Assembly: GCF_017104965.1 (NCBI RefSeq)
Contig: NZ_JAAGPR010000002.1
Location: 124,001-188,000, forward strand
Origin: Paraburkholderia sp. Ac-20340
GTDB taxonomy: Bacteria; Pseudomonadota; Gammaproteobacteria; Burkholderiales; Burkholderiaceae
Direction of reading: 5' to 3'
Length of the DNA stretch: 64,000 nucleotides
Shown: in pieces, positions 25,545 through 34,126 of the stretch
How the letters are laid out: each line of letters begins with the position of its first letter
How positions within the stretch are numbered: position 1 is the stretch's first letter
Notes under the pieces: generated by a model
Told to the model about the DNA's origin: nothing
The model's database searches: none
Seen by the model: the letters and a program-made list of their open reading frames with translations, nothing else
Position numbers and translations under genes: made by a program

Positions 25545-26723
25545 ATGACTGTCGCCACTTCCACTTCGCCGCGTCATACGCTCGGCGCGCACGACAGCGC
25601 CGCCGAGACCTTCGCGCTCGGCCTGCCCGCGCGGCCCGCCCTGCTCTCGCGCCGCGCGTGGCTTGCGCTGATCGCGCTCATCGTCGCGATGGGCGTGGGC
25701 GTGCCGCTGTGCGCGCTGGTGCTGCCGCAATCGAGCGCGCTGCACCTTTCCGCCTACACGATGACGCTCGTGGGCAAGCTGATGTGCTACGCGATTGCTG
25801 CGCTCGCGCTCGATCTCGTCTGGGGTTATTGCGGCATTCTGAGCCTCGGCCATGGTCTTTTCTTCGCGCTGGGCGGCTACGCCATCGGCATGTATCTGAT
25901 GCGCGAGATCGGCCATGACGGCAAATACGGCAGCGATCTGCCCGACTTCATGGTGTTTCTCGACTGGCATTCGCTGCCGTGGTACTGGCAGGGCACGCAG
26001 CACCTGGGCGTCGCGCTGCTGCTGGTCGTGCTGGTGCCCGCCGTGGTCGCGTGGGTGTTCGGCTTCTTCACGTTCCGCTCGCGCGTGAAAGGCGTATATC
26101 TGTCGATCATCACGCAGGCCATGACCTTCGCCGCGATGCTGCTGTTCTATCGCAACGAAACGGGCTTCGGCGGCAATAACGGCTTCACCGATTTCAAACG
26201 CATCGCGGGCATGCCGATCACGCATCCGGGCACGCGTACCGTGCTGTTCCTGATGACCTTCGCGGTGCTCGTGCTCGCGTTTCTCGGGGCGCGCGCGATC
26301 GTCACCTCAAAGCTCGGCCGCGTGGTGACCGCCGTGCGCGATGGTGAGACTCGCCTCATGTTTCTGGGCTACAGCCCGCTCGGCTACAAGCTCTTTATCT
26401 GGACGCTTTCGGCCGTGCTGTGCGGGATTGCCGGTGCGCTTTACGTGCCGCAGGTCGGCATCATCAACCCGAGTGAAATGTCGCCGGGCAACTCGATCGA
26501 AATGGCGATCTGGGTGGCCGTGGGCGGACGCGGCACGCTGATCGGCCCGATCATCGGCGCCTTCGCGGTCAATGGCGCAAAGAGCTTTTTCACGGCCTAT
26601 TTCGCCGAATACTGGCTGTTCTTTCTCGGCCTCATCTTCGTGCTGGTGCCGCTGTTGCTGCCCAACGGCATCATGGGCCTGATCGAAGCGGCGATGAAAC
26701 GTCTCGGAGGCAAACGCGCATGA
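25545..26723 (+). CDS. urtC: Urea ABC transporter permease UrtC
   Basis: The second, LivM-like permease. The 392-residue protein has about eight to ten TM segments, with ALDLVWGYCGILSLGHGLFFALGGYAIGMYL and SKLGRVVTAVRDGETRLMFLGYS as the family landmarks. The ATG at 25545 is chosen because GCGGAGG (25531-25537) lies seven bases before it; an in-frame TTG at 25539 is less likely. Its stop overlaps the urtD start by four bases. Confidence 0.95.
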   Translation: MTVATSTSPRHTLGAHDSAAETFALGLPARPALLSRRAWLALIALIVAMGVGVPLCALVLPQSSALHLSAYTMTLVGKLMCYAIAALALDLVWGYCGILSLGHGLFFALGGYAIGMYLMREIGHDGKYGSDLPDFMVFLDWHSLPWYWQGTQHLGVALLLVVLVPAVVAWVFGFFTFRSRVKGVYLSIITQAMTFAAMLLFYRNETGFGGNNGFTDFKRIAGMPITHPGTRTVLFLMTFAVLVLAFLGARAIVTSKLGRVVTAVRDGETRLMFLGYSPLGYKLFIWTLSAVLCGIAGALYVPQVGIINPSEMSPGNSIEMAIWVAVGGRGTLIGPIIGAFAVNGAKSFFTAYFAEYWLFFLGLIFVLVPLLLPNGIMGLIEAAMKRLGGKRA

Positions 26724-27592
26724 ACGGACACGTTTTGCTCAACGACCCGCTCAATCACAACCCGTTCGACGAAGCGGACACGCTGACCGTTTCGGGTGTG
26801 GCCAGCATGGGCCATGTGGTGGAGCCCGGCGCCATCGACATCTCGCACGGCACGATCCTCTATCTGGAAGACGTGACCGTGAGCTTCGACGGCTTTCGCG
26901 CGCTCAACCAGCTGTCGCTCGCCATCGACGCGGGCGAGTTGCGCTGCGTGATCGGCCCGAACGGCGCGGGCAAGACCACGATGATGGACGTCATCACCGG
27001 CAAGACTTCGCCCGATTCCGGCAAGGTCTTTCTCGGCCAGACGCTCGACCTCACGCGCATGAACGAACCGTCGATCGCGCGCGCGGGCATCGGCCGCAAG
27101 TTCCAGAAGCCGACCGTGTTCGAGCAGCATCCGGTGTGGGAAAACCTCGAACTGGCGATGAAGGCCGATAAAGGCTGGTTCGCCACCTTGCGCGCGCGGC
27201 TCGACCGCGACGCCCAGGCGAAGATCGAGCAGACGCTGGAAATCATCCGGCTGGAGAGCGACGCGCGGCGTCTGGCGGGCGAGCTTTCGCACGGGCAGAA
27301 ACAGCGGCTCGAAATCGGCATGTTGCTGATGCAAAAGCCGCAACTGCTGCTGCTCGACGAACCGGCCGCCGGCATGACCGACGACGAAACCATGGAACTG
27401 GCCGCCCTGCTCAACCGTCTGCGCGGCAGTTGCTCGATGATGGTGGTCGAGCACGACATGGAGTTTGTCGCCGCGCTGGCAGGCGAGACTGGCCGCGTCA
27501 CGGTGATGGCCGAGGGCCGCGTGCTCGCGCACGGCACGCTCGACGAAGTGAAACGCGACGAAACCGTGATCGAATCGTATCTGGGACGCTAA
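26720..27592 (+). CDS. urtD: Urea ABC transporter ATPase UrtD
   Basis: A LivG-like ATPase that powers urea import. Walker A is GPNGAGKTT, the signature is ELSHGQKQRLEIG and Walker B is LLLLDEPAAGM. The C-terminal MVVEHDMEFV holds the H-loop. The 290-residue product has about 45 extra residues before the nucleotide-binding fold starts at DVTVSFDGF; this extension has no known motif. It is translationally coupled to urtC by an ATGA overlap. Confidence 0.95.
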   Translation: MNGHVLLNDPLNHNPFDEADTLTVSGVASMGHVVEPGAIDISHGTILYLEDVTVSFDGFRALNQLSLAIDAGELRCVIGPNGAGKTTMMDVITGKTSPDSGKVFLGQTLDLTRMNEPSIARAGIGRKFQKPTVFEQHPVWENLELAMKADKGWFATLRARLDRDAQAKIEQTLEIIRLESDARRLAGELSHGQKQRLEIGMLLMQKPQLLLLDEPAAGMTDDETMELAALLNRLRGSCSMMVVEHDMEFVAALAGETGRVTVMAEGRVLAHGTLDEVKRDETVIESYLGR

Positions 27593-27629
27593 ATGCGTCA
27601 CCACCGGATATCAACGGATATCTTTAGCC

Positions 27630-28325
27630 ATGCTGAATATCGAATCGCTGAACCAGTATTACGGCGGCAGCCACATCCTGCGCAATGTCTCGATGACGGT
27701 GCCGCAAGGCGAACTGACCGTGCTGCTCGGCCGCAACGGCGTGGGCAAGACCACGCTGCTGCGCTGCCTGATGGGCGTGGTGCCGACCAAAAGCGGCACG
27801 ATCGCCTGGGGCGAGCATGCGCTGACGAAACTGCCGACGCATGCGCGTGTCGCGCAGGGGCTTGCGTATGTGCCGCAAGGCCGCGATATTTTTCCGCGCC
27901 TGAGCGTCGAAGAAAATCTGCTCGTGGGTGCGGCGAGCAAAAAGCGCATGCCTAAAGGCGTGCCCGAGCATATCTACACGCTCTTTCCCGTGCTCAAGGA
28001 TATGAAGGCGCGACGCGGCGGCGATCTTTCCGGCGGGCAGCAGCAGCAACTCGCGATCGGCCGCGCGCTGATGAGCGATCCGCAACTGCTGATTCTCGAC
28101 GAACCGACCGAAGGCATTCAACCGTCGATCATTCAGGATATCGGGCGCACGCTGCGCAGGCTGGTGGAAGAGATGAATCTCACCGTGCTGCTGGTGGAGC
28201 AGTATTACGACTTCGCGAAGGCGATTGCGGACCGCTACTGGGTGATGAGTCGCGGCGAGATTGTGGCCGGCGGTGAAGGCGCGCAGATGGATGCGGATGG
28301 CGTGCGCGAGTTGATTGCGGTTTGA
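27630..28325 (+). CDS. urtE: Urea ABC transporter ATPase UrtE
   Basis: A LivF-like ATPase, the partner of UrtD. The 231-residue protein begins MLNIESLNQYYGGSHILRNV, typical of UrtE. It has Walker A GRNGVGKTT, signature LSGGQQQQLAIGRAL and Walker B LLILDEPTEGIQPS, followed by LLVEQYYDFA. It is the last urt gene, 37 bases after urtD. A weak hairpin terminator candidate follows, and ureD starts 126 bases downstream. Confidence 0.95.
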   Translation: MLNIESLNQYYGGSHILRNVSMTVPQGELTVLLGRNGVGKTTLLRCLMGVVPTKSGTIAWGEHALTKLPTHARVAQGLAYVPQGRDIFPRLSVEENLLVGAASKKRMPKGVPEHIYTLFPVLKDMKARRGGDLSGGQQQQLAIGRALMSDPQLLILDEPTEGIQPSIIQDIGRTLRRLVEEMNLTVLLVEQYYDFAKAIADRYWVMSRGEIVAGGEGAQMDADGVRELIAV

Positions 28326-28355
28326 GGGGCCAGCGAAAAAAGGACTGCTACGCGC

Positions 28356-28378
28356 GCGCCGGCTTCCCGGCGCCTGAT
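28356..28378 (+). terminator. Weak terminator candidate after urtE
   Basis: GCGCCGG (28356-28362) pairs with CCGGCGC (28367-28373) over a CTTC tetraloop. The tail CTGATTTTCG has only four T residues in a row. It may only attenuate read-through from urt into ureD. Confidence 0.4.
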
Positions 28379-28451
28379 TTTCGTCCGATCGGCGCCCATT
28401 GGCACGCGTGCTATCCTCGCCACCTGTCCTAGCTTTCGCACTTCATCGCGC

Positions 28452-29369
28452 ATGTCGCTCCACGAAGATCACGCCGCGCTCGCCAACACCACGTTGCGCA
28501 ACATCGCCCCGCCGGAATGGGTCGCGAAACTCGAACTCGGCTTCGAGCTGCAGAAGGAAGCGCGCACTGCGCTCACGCACCGGCTGCACGTCGGGCCGTT
28601 GCGCGTGCAACGACCGCTCTACCCTGAAGGCGATGCGATCTGCCACGCGGTCATCGTGCATCCGCCAGCCGGCATCGCGGGCGGCGACCGGCTCGATATC
28701 GACGTCAACGTCGGCGATGGCGCGCATGCGGTCGTCACCACACCGGGCGCGACCAAGTGGTACAAATCGAACGGCCGCGTCGCGCGCCAGCGCATCGACG
28801 TGCGCCTGGGCGCCGGCGCGAAACTCGACTGGCTGCCGCAGAACAATCTCGTCTTCGATCACGCCCACGCCGAACTGGACTTCGCGCTGACGCTCGGCGA
28901 AGGCGCCACCGCCATCGGCTGGGATGCCATGCAGCTTGGCCGCCAGGCGGCGGGCGAGCGCTGGTCGGCGGGCATGGTGCGCTCGCTCACGCGCGTCGTG
29001 CGCGCGGGGGCACCTGACGCGACGCCCGAAGCCGAAGAACAACTGCTCTGGTTCGAGCGCGCCTTGATCGACGCCGCCGATCCCCTGCGCGACGCGCCAC
29101 AAGGTCTCGCGGGCTACCCCGCTTTCGGCGTGCTGTGGGCGATAGGGCCCGCGTGCAACGACGCGCTCGCGCAAGACCTCGCCGCCACGCTGCCCTTCGA
29201 CGATGCGCTGCGCTCGGGCGCAAGTTGTGTCGCGCCGGGCGTGCTGCTCGTGCGCGTGGTCGCCCGCTCGATGGAACCGCTGCAGAACACGCTGGCGCAA
29301 TGCTGGTCGCAACTGCGCCCGTTCGTGCACGGCGTCAAGAGTGCGCCGCTGCGTCTCTGGACGACGTAA
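28452..29369 (+). CDS. ureD: Urease accessory protein UreD
   Basis: UreD is the scaffold accessory protein that, with UreF and UreG, delivers nickel to apo-urease. The 305-residue product has the family blocks [36 protein letters not shown] and [16 protein letters not shown]. It starts 126 bases after urtE. The 320-base regulatory gap and sigma-54 promoter lie after it, so it is not under the ureA promoter. It probably depends on read-through from urt or on its own promoter. Confidence 0.95.
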   Translation: MSLHEDHAALANTTLRNIAPPEWVAKLELGFELQKEARTALTHRLHVGPLRVQRPLYPEGDAICHAVIVHPPAGIAGGDRLDIDVNVGDGAHAVVTTPGATKWYKSNGRVARQRIDVRLGAGAKLDWLPQNNLVFDHAHAELDFALTLGEGATAIGWDAMQLGRQAAGERWSAGMVRSLTRVVRAGAPDATPEAEEQLLWFERALIDAADPLRDAPQGLAGYPAFGVLWAIGPACNDALAQDLAATLPFDDALRSGASCVAPGVLLVRVVARSMEPLQNTLAQCWSQLRPFVHGVKSAPLRLWTT

Positions 29370-29383
29370 GCCCCACGCACCCA

Positions 29384-29400
29384 CGCACCATCACGGCGCG
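29384..29400. promoter_or_regulatory. Possible NtrC binding site upstream of ureA
   Basis: CGCACCATCACGGCGCG matches six of seven bases of the left and four of seven of the right half of TGCACCA-N3-TGGTGCA. It is about 95-110 bases upstream of the sigma-54 element, a typical enhancer spacing. A right-half word TGGTGCA also occurs at 29468-29474, closer to the promoter. Confidence 0.35.
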
Positions 29401-29493
29401 CACCCACGCGCCGATGCACAACATCGCCTCACAAAAACGCCATTACAGTGCGCTCCAGCGCTGTAAATGGTGCATTCACGCTGTCCCCTTCAT

Positions 29494-29509
29494 TGGCACA
29501 ACCCTTGCT
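29494..29509 (+). promoter_or_regulatory. Sigma-54 (-24/-12) promoter of ureA
   Basis: TGGCACAACCCTTGCT fits the RpoN consensus with the exact GG-N10-GC spacing and equals the urtA element except for the last base. The expected start is near 29520, giving a leader of about 170 bases before ureA. Nitrogen-controlled expression of ureABCEFG is the likely outcome. Confidence 0.88.
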
Positions 29510-29511
29510 GT

Positions 29512-29556
29512 CAGCTTGCACTGATTCGCGCGTTTTGCGTGCGAGGCTGCAAGCTG
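29512..29556 (+). repeat. Inverted repeat across the predicted ureA transcription start
   Basis: CAGCTTGCA (29512-29520) and TGCAAGCTG (29548-29556) are perfect complements 27 bases apart. An inner stem, TCGCGCG with GCGTGCGA (29526-29544, one G-T pair), lies between them. The outer arm straddles the start expected from the sigma-54 element, so it could be an operator or a hairpin of read-through mRNA from ureD. Confidence 0.5.
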
Positions 29557-29689
29557 GCCGTAACCTGGCTCCCGTAAGCTGATCTGGCGCAAATCCAGAG
29601 CGCGCGCGTACTCGCTTTGCATCAGCCTTGCCGCCCGCGCGCGAGAAAAGCACACAGCGATACACAGCGAACACCCAAGACCCAGAACG

Positions 29690-29992
29690 ATGAAGCTCAC
29701 GCCACGCGAGAAAGACAAGCTCCTGATCTTCACCGCCGCGCTGCTCGCCGAAAGGCGCCGCGCCCGCGGCCTCAAGCTCAATTACCCCGAGGCGGTGGCC
29801 TTCATCAGCGCCGCGCTGATGGAAGCGGCCCGCGACGGCAAGACCGTCGCCGAGGTCATGCACTACGGCACCACGCTGCTCACGCGCGACGACGTGATAG
29901 ACGGCGTGCCCGAGATGATCCCGGACATCCAGGTCGAAGCCACCTTCCCCGACGGCACCAAGCTCGTCACCGTTCACCATCCGATTCCCTGA
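29690..29992 (+). CDS. ureA: Urease gamma subunit
   Basis: The 100-residue gamma subunit of the (alpha-beta-gamma)3 urease. The sequence [40 protein letters not shown] is the unmistakable family start. The product ends with the usual [14 protein letters not shown]. It is the first gene of ureABCEFG behind the sigma-54 promoter. Confidence 0.98.
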   Translation: MKLTPREKDKLLIFTAALLAERRRARGLKLNYPEAVAFISAALMEAARDGKTVAEVMHYGTTLLTRDDVIDGVPEMIPDIQVEATFPDGTKLVTVHHPIP

Positions 29993-30009
29993 GCCGCGAG
30001 GAACCCACC

Positions 30010-30315
30010 ATGATCCCCGGCGAAATGCTGATCGACGATGGCGAAATCGAACTCAATGTGGGCCGCGAAACCGTGACCGTAACGGTTGCGAACACGGGCG
30101 ATCGTCCCGTGCAGATCGGCTCGCATTTCCACTTCTACGAAGTCAACGACGCGCTGGCGTTCGATCGCGAGACCACGCGCGGCTTTCGCCTGAACATCGC
30201 GGCAGGCACCGCCGTGCGCTTCGAGCCCGGCCAGGAACGCACCGTCGAACTGGTTGCGCTCGCGGGCGATCGCGCCGTCTATGGCTTTAGCGGCAAGGTG
30301 ATGGGCCCGCTCTGA
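30010..30315 (+). CDS. ureB: Urease beta subunit
   Basis: The 101-residue beta subunit. [46 protein letters not shown] is diagnostic of UreB, as is the [18 protein letters not shown] block. The ATG at 30010 gives the full family N-terminus; the frame is open far upstream to 29617 but this part is not coding. It starts 17 bases after ureA. Confidence 0.98.
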   Translation: MIPGEMLIDDGEIELNVGRETVTVTVANTGDRPVQIGSHFHFYEVNDALAFDRETTRGFRLNIAAGTAVRFEPGQERTVELVALAGDRAVYGFSGKVMGPL

Positions 30316-30358
30316 GCGGCACGCCTGCATCACGTTTCGAATTCATCAGGAATCCGAT

Positions 30359-32065
30359 ATGACTTTGAAGATCGGCCGCCGCGCCTATGCGGAGATGTTC
30401 GGCCCCACGACCGGCGACCGCGTGCGTCTCGCCGACACCGACCTGCTCATCGAAATCGAGCGCGACTACACCGTCTATGGCGATGAAGTGAAATTCGGCG
30501 GCGGCAAGGTGATTCGCGACGGCATGGGCCAGTCGCAGCGCCTGCACGCCGAAGTGGCCGACACCGTCGTCACCAATGCCGTGATCCTCGATCACTGGGG
30601 CATCGTGAAAGCCGACATCGGCATCAAGGACGGCCGCGTCTGGCGCATCGGCAAGGCGGGCAATCCCGACGTGCAGCCGGGCGTGACGATTCCGATCGGC
30701 GCGTCGACGGAAGTGATCGCGGGCGAAGGCCAGATCGTCACGGCGGGCGGCATCGACACGCATATTCACTTCATCAGCCCGCAGCAGATCGACGAGGCGC
30801 TGGCGAGCGGCGTGACCACGATGCTCGGCGGCGGCACGGGCCCGGCGACGGGCACCAATGCCACCACCTGCACGCCGGGTCCGTGGCATATGGAGCGCAT
30901 GCTGCAGGCCGCCGACGGCTGGCCGATCAATCTGGGCTTTCTCGGCAAGGGCAATGTGAGCCTGCCCGAACCGGCGGAAGAACAGATCGCGGCGGGCGCC
31001 ATCGGTCTCAAGCTGCACGAGGACTGGGGCTCGACGCCCGCGGCCATCGACAACTGCCTGAGCGTTGCGGACGCAACCGATACGCAGGTGGCGATCCACA
31101 CCGACACGCTCAACGAATCGGGCTTCCTCGAAGCCACCGTGGGCGCGTTCAAGGGCCGCACGATCCACACGTATCACACCGAAGGCGCGGGCGGCGGCCA
31201 CGCACCGGACATCATCAAGGTGTGCGGCGAAGCGAACGTGCTGCCCTCCTCGACCAATCCCACGCGCCCTTACACCGTCAACACGCTCGACGAACACCTC
31301 GACATGCTGATGGTCTGCCATCACCTCGATCCGTCGATTGCCGAAGATATCGCCTTTGCCGAATCGCGCATCCGCCGCGAGACCATCGCTGCCGAAGACA
31401 TCCTGCACGATCTCGGCGCGCTATCGATGCTTTCTTCGGATTCCCAGGCAATGGGCCGTGTGGGCGAAGTGATCATCCGCACGTGGCAGACCGCGCACAA
31501 GATGAAGGTGCAACGCGGCGCGCTGCCCCAGGACAGTTCGCGCAACGACAACTTCCGCGCGAAACGCTATGTCGCCAAGTACACGATCAATCCGGCGCTC
31601 ACGCACGGCATCGCGCATGAAGTGGGTTCGATCGAGCCGGGCAAATGGGCCGATCTGGTGTTCTGGGACCCGGCGTTCTTCGGCATCAAACCGTCCCTCA
31701 TTCTCAAGGGCGGCATGATCGCGCTCGCGCAGATGGGCGACCCGAACGCGTCGATTCCCACGCCGCAGCCGGTGCATTATCGCGAGATGTTCGGCACGCG
31801 CGGACGTGCGCTCACGCAGACCTCGCTGACCTTCGTTTCGCAGCTTTCGCTCGATCTGGGCATGCCCGAGCGCTACGGTCTGCAAAAGCGTATCGTGGCG
31901 GTACGCAACTGCCGCAACGTCACGAAAGCCGACATGATCCACAACGCGTGGCAGCCGTCGATCAGCGTCGATCCCGAGACCTATCAGGTCGTCGCCGATG
32001 GACAATTGCTCACCTGCGAACCCGCCACGGTCCTGCCGATGGCGCAACGCTATTTCCTGTTCTGA
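30359..32065 (+). CDS. ureC: Urease alpha (catalytic) subunit
   Basis: UreC is the Ni-containing amidohydrolase that splits urea to ammonia and carbamate. The 568-residue product carries all metal and catalytic residues in the expected places: H135 and H137 (THIHF), the carbamylated lysine K218 (GLKLHEDWG), H247, H273, and the mobile-flap C320 with H321/H322 (MVCHHLDPS). The final GRYF-like end is QRYFLF. It lies 43 bases after ureB. Nothing suggests loss of activity. Confidence 0.98.
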   Translation: MTLKIGRRAYAEMFGPTTGDRVRLADTDLLIEIERDYTVYGDEVKFGGGKVIRDGMGQSQRLHAEVADTVVTNAVILDHWGIVKADIGIKDGRVWRIGKAGNPDVQPGVTIPIGASTEVIAGEGQIVTAGGIDTHIHFISPQQIDEALASGVTTMLGGGTGPATGTNATTCTPGPWHMERMLQAADGWPINLGFLGKGNVSLPEPAEEQIAAGAIGLKLHEDWGSTPAAIDNCLSVADATDTQVAIHTDTLNESGFLEATVGAFKGRTIHTYHTEGAGGGHAPDIIKVCGEANVLPSSTNPTRPYTVNTLDEHLDMLMVCHHLDPSIAEDIAFAESRIRRETIAAEDILHDLGALSMLSSDSQAMGRVGEVIIRTWQTAHKMKVQRGALPQDSSRNDNFRAKRYVAKYTINPALTHGIAHEVGSIEPGKWADLVFWDPAFFGIKPSLILKGGMIALAQMGDPNASIPTPQPVHYREMFGTRGRALTQTSLTFVSQLSLDLGMPERYGLQKRIVAVRNCRNVTKADMIHNAWQPSISVDPETYQVVADGQLLTCEPATVLPMAQRYFLF

Positions 32066-32083
32066 CGATTTTGAAGTTCTGAT

Positions 32084-32719
32084 ATGCGCACGATCGACAA
32101 ACGACTCACTGCAAAGCTCGCGAACGTGCTGGTCAAGCGCGCGCCCACGCTCACGCTGCCGTACGACATGCGCTGCAAGAGCCGCTTCGCGGCCACGCTC
32201 GATAGTGGCGAAGAAGTCGGCATCGTGCTGCCGCGCGGCACGATCCTGCGCGAAGGGGACATGCTGGTCGCCGACGATGGCGGTCTCGTGCGCGTGATCG
32301 CGGCCGCGCAAAGCGTGCTGCGCGTGCGCGCGCACGAGCGCCTCACGCTCACGCGCGCCGCCTATCACCTGGGCAACCGCCACACGCCCGTGGAAGTGGG
32401 CACGGATGAACTGAAGCTCGAAGCCGATCCCGTGCTGGAAGACATGCTCAAGCGCCTGGGCGCGCAGGTCGAGCGCGCGGAGTTGCCGTTCCAGCCCGAA
32501 GCGGGCGCGTACGGCGGCGGTCATCGGCATGGCCACGACGAAACCTTTGCCGAAGACTACGCGCTCGCGCAGCGCGTGTTCGACGAGCATCACGGGCACG
32601 CGCACGATCACGCACACTCGCACGATCATTCGCACGACCACGCGCATGACCACGACTGCGGGCACGACCACGCGCACTGCGACGGCCACGCGCACGATCA
32701 CAGCCATGAACATCGCTGA
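32084..32719 (+). CDS. ureE: Urease accessory protein UreE with long His-rich tail
   Basis: UreE is the nickel metallochaperone. The first ~145 residues form the standard two-domain protein ([16 protein letters not shown] is the conserved interface with a nickel-binding His). The last ~60 residues are dominated by His-Asp and His-Ala dipeptides ([18 protein letters not shown], with one CGHDHAHC segment), so the tail can bind many Ni ions and store them. The tract is made of near-repeated CAC/GAC/GCG codons. The ureF ATG lies inside its last codons, so the two genes overlap by 14 bases. Confidence 0.95.
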   Translation: MRTIDKRLTAKLANVLVKRAPTLTLPYDMRCKSRFAATLDSGEEVGIVLPRGTILREGDMLVADDGGLVRVIAAAQSVLRVRAHERLTLTRAAYHLGNRHTPVEVGTDELKLEADPVLEDMLKRLGAQVERAELPFQPEAGAYGGGHRHGHDETFAEDYALAQRVFDEHHGHAHDHAHSHDHSHDHAHDHDCGHDHAHCDGHAHDHSHEHR

Positions 32720-33395
32720 ACTCACCGCGCTGCTGCATCTGGCCTCGCCGGCCTTGCCGATTGGCGCGTTCAGCTACTCGCAGGGTCTGGAAGCGGCCAT
32801 CGACATCGGCATGATCGCCAATGCCGACGATGCCGCGCACTGGATCGCCAACGGTCTGACCAACGTGCTCGCGCCCGGCGAGTTGCCCTACCTCGCGCAT
32901 CAGATCGAACGCTGGCGCACGCACGATGCCGAAACCACCCAGGCGCTGATCGACGCCAACGCGGAATTCATCGCCAGCCGCGAATCGGCGGAATTGCGTC
33001 GCGAGACCGCGCAGATGGGCTGGTCGCTGCGTCAGTTGTGCGCGCAACTGGAATGGGGCGATGCCACGCGGCGCGCCACGCTCGAACGCATGACGCCGAT
33101 CGCGCAGCCCACCGCTTTCGCATTCGCGGCCTGGGCGCACGAGGCCTCCACCGAGGCGACGCTCGCGGCCTACGCCTTCAGCTGGGTCGAGAACCAGACG
33201 GCTGCGGCGCTGAAGGCCGTGCCGCTCGGCCAGCTTGCGGGCCAGCGCATCGTGGTCGCGCTGCGGCCTCGCATCGAAGACGCCGTGGCCCGCGCGCTCG
33301 CCACGCCGCCCGCGTCGATCAATACCTTTGCGCCGCAACTCGGCATCCTGTCCGCGCGGCACGAATCGCAGTATTCGCGGCTATTCCGCTCCTGA
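32706..33395 (+). CDS. ureF: Urease accessory protein UreF
   Basis: UreF works with UreD and UreG in the urease maturation complex. The 229-residue product starts [33 protein letters not shown], the family signature, and ends with the conserved [16 protein letters not shown]. The ATG at 32706 overlaps the end of ureE, which implies coupled translation. The frame continues upstream through the His tract but that part is not UreF. Confidence 0.97.
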   Translation: MNIAELTALLHLASPALPIGAFSYSQGLEAAIDIGMIANADDAAHWIANGLTNVLAPGELPYLAHQIERWRTHDAETTQALIDANAEFIASRESAELRRETAQMGWSLRQLCAQLEWGDATRRATLERMTPIAQPTAFAFAAWAHEASTEATLAAYAFSWVENQTAAALKAVPLGQLAGQRIVVALRPRIEDAVARALATPPASINTFAPQLGILSARHESQYSRLFRS

Positions 33396-33453
33396 CGCAA
33401 CTGACCGCAACTGACGCACTGACGCAACCGACCTCATCCGCATCGCACGACTC

Positions 33454-34083
33454 ATGAACAACACACGCACCAAGAAACTGCCGCCGCTGCGCGTCGGCGT
33501 CGGCGGCCCGGTGGGCTCCGGCAAGACCACGCTGCTCGAAATGCTCTGCAAGGCCATGCGCGAGCGCTACGACCTGGTCGCCATCACCAACGACATCTAC
33601 ACGAAGGAAGATCAGCGTCTGCTGACGGTCGCGGGCGCCCTGCCCGCCGAGCGCATCATGGGCGTGGAAACCGGCGGCTGCCCGCACACGGCGATCCGCG
33701 AAGATGCGTCGATCAACCTCGAAGCCGTCGACCAGATGCTCACGCGCTTTCCCGATGCCGATATCGTCTTTATCGAATCGGGAGGCGACAATCTCGCGGC
33801 CACGTTCAGCCCCGAGCTGTCGGACCTGACGATTTACGTGATCGACGTGGCGGGCGGCGAGAAAATTCCGCGCAAGGGCGGCCCCGGCATCACGAAATCG
33901 GATCTGCTGGTGATCAACAAGACCGATCTCGCGCCGATGGTGGGTGCGAATCTGGATGTGATGGCCTCGGATGCGCAGAAGATGCGCGGCGAGCGTCCGT
34001 TTGTGATGTGCAATCTCAAGGCGCTCGACGGCCTCGATCAGGTGATTGCCTTCATCGAGAAGAAGGGACTGCTGACGGCCTGA
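33454..34083 (+). CDS. ureG: Urease accessory GTPase UreG
   Basis: UreG is a SIMIBI GTPase that couples GTP hydrolysis to nickel insertion. The 209-residue product has the P-loop [15 protein letters not shown], the Ni-binding-region [15 protein letters not shown] (CPH motif), [17 protein letters not shown], and the NKTDLAP guanine motif. It is the last gene of the urease operon and convergent with waaA; 43 bases separate their stops. Confidence 0.98.
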   Translation: MNNTRTKKLPPLRVGVGGPVGSGKTTLLEMLCKAMRERYDLVAITNDIYTKEDQRLLTVAGALPAERIMGVETGGCPHTAIREDASINLEAVDQMLTRFPDADIVFIESGGDNLAATFSPELSDLTIYVIDVAGGEKIPRKGGPGITKSDLLVINKTDLAPMVGANLDVMASDAQKMRGERPFVMCNLKALDGLDQVIAFIEKKGLLTA

Positions 34084-34126
34084 GCGTCGTCAGCAGTCTT
34101 TGCACCGTAGTCGGTCAAGGCGGCGC

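Larger units (their letters stand above)
29370..29689. other. 320-base regulatory gap between ureD and ureA
   Basis: No gene is seen here. It contains an NtrC-like site (29384-29400), a TGGTGCA half-site (29468-29474), a sigma-54 promoter (29494-29509) and an inverted repeat spanning the predicted transcription start (29512-29556). The open frame that begins at 29617 is only an upstream extension of the ureB frame. Confidence 0.65.

Noticed and set aside
29617..30009. Upstream extension of the ureB frame as a longer or fused protein
   Set aside because: It overlaps all of ureA in another frame, and UreB has a fixed short length starting at MIPGEM.
32570..32715. Repetitive tract in ureE considered as a CRISPR or satellite repeat
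   Set aside because: It is in-frame His-rich coding sequence of a known type, with no spacer-repeat structure.
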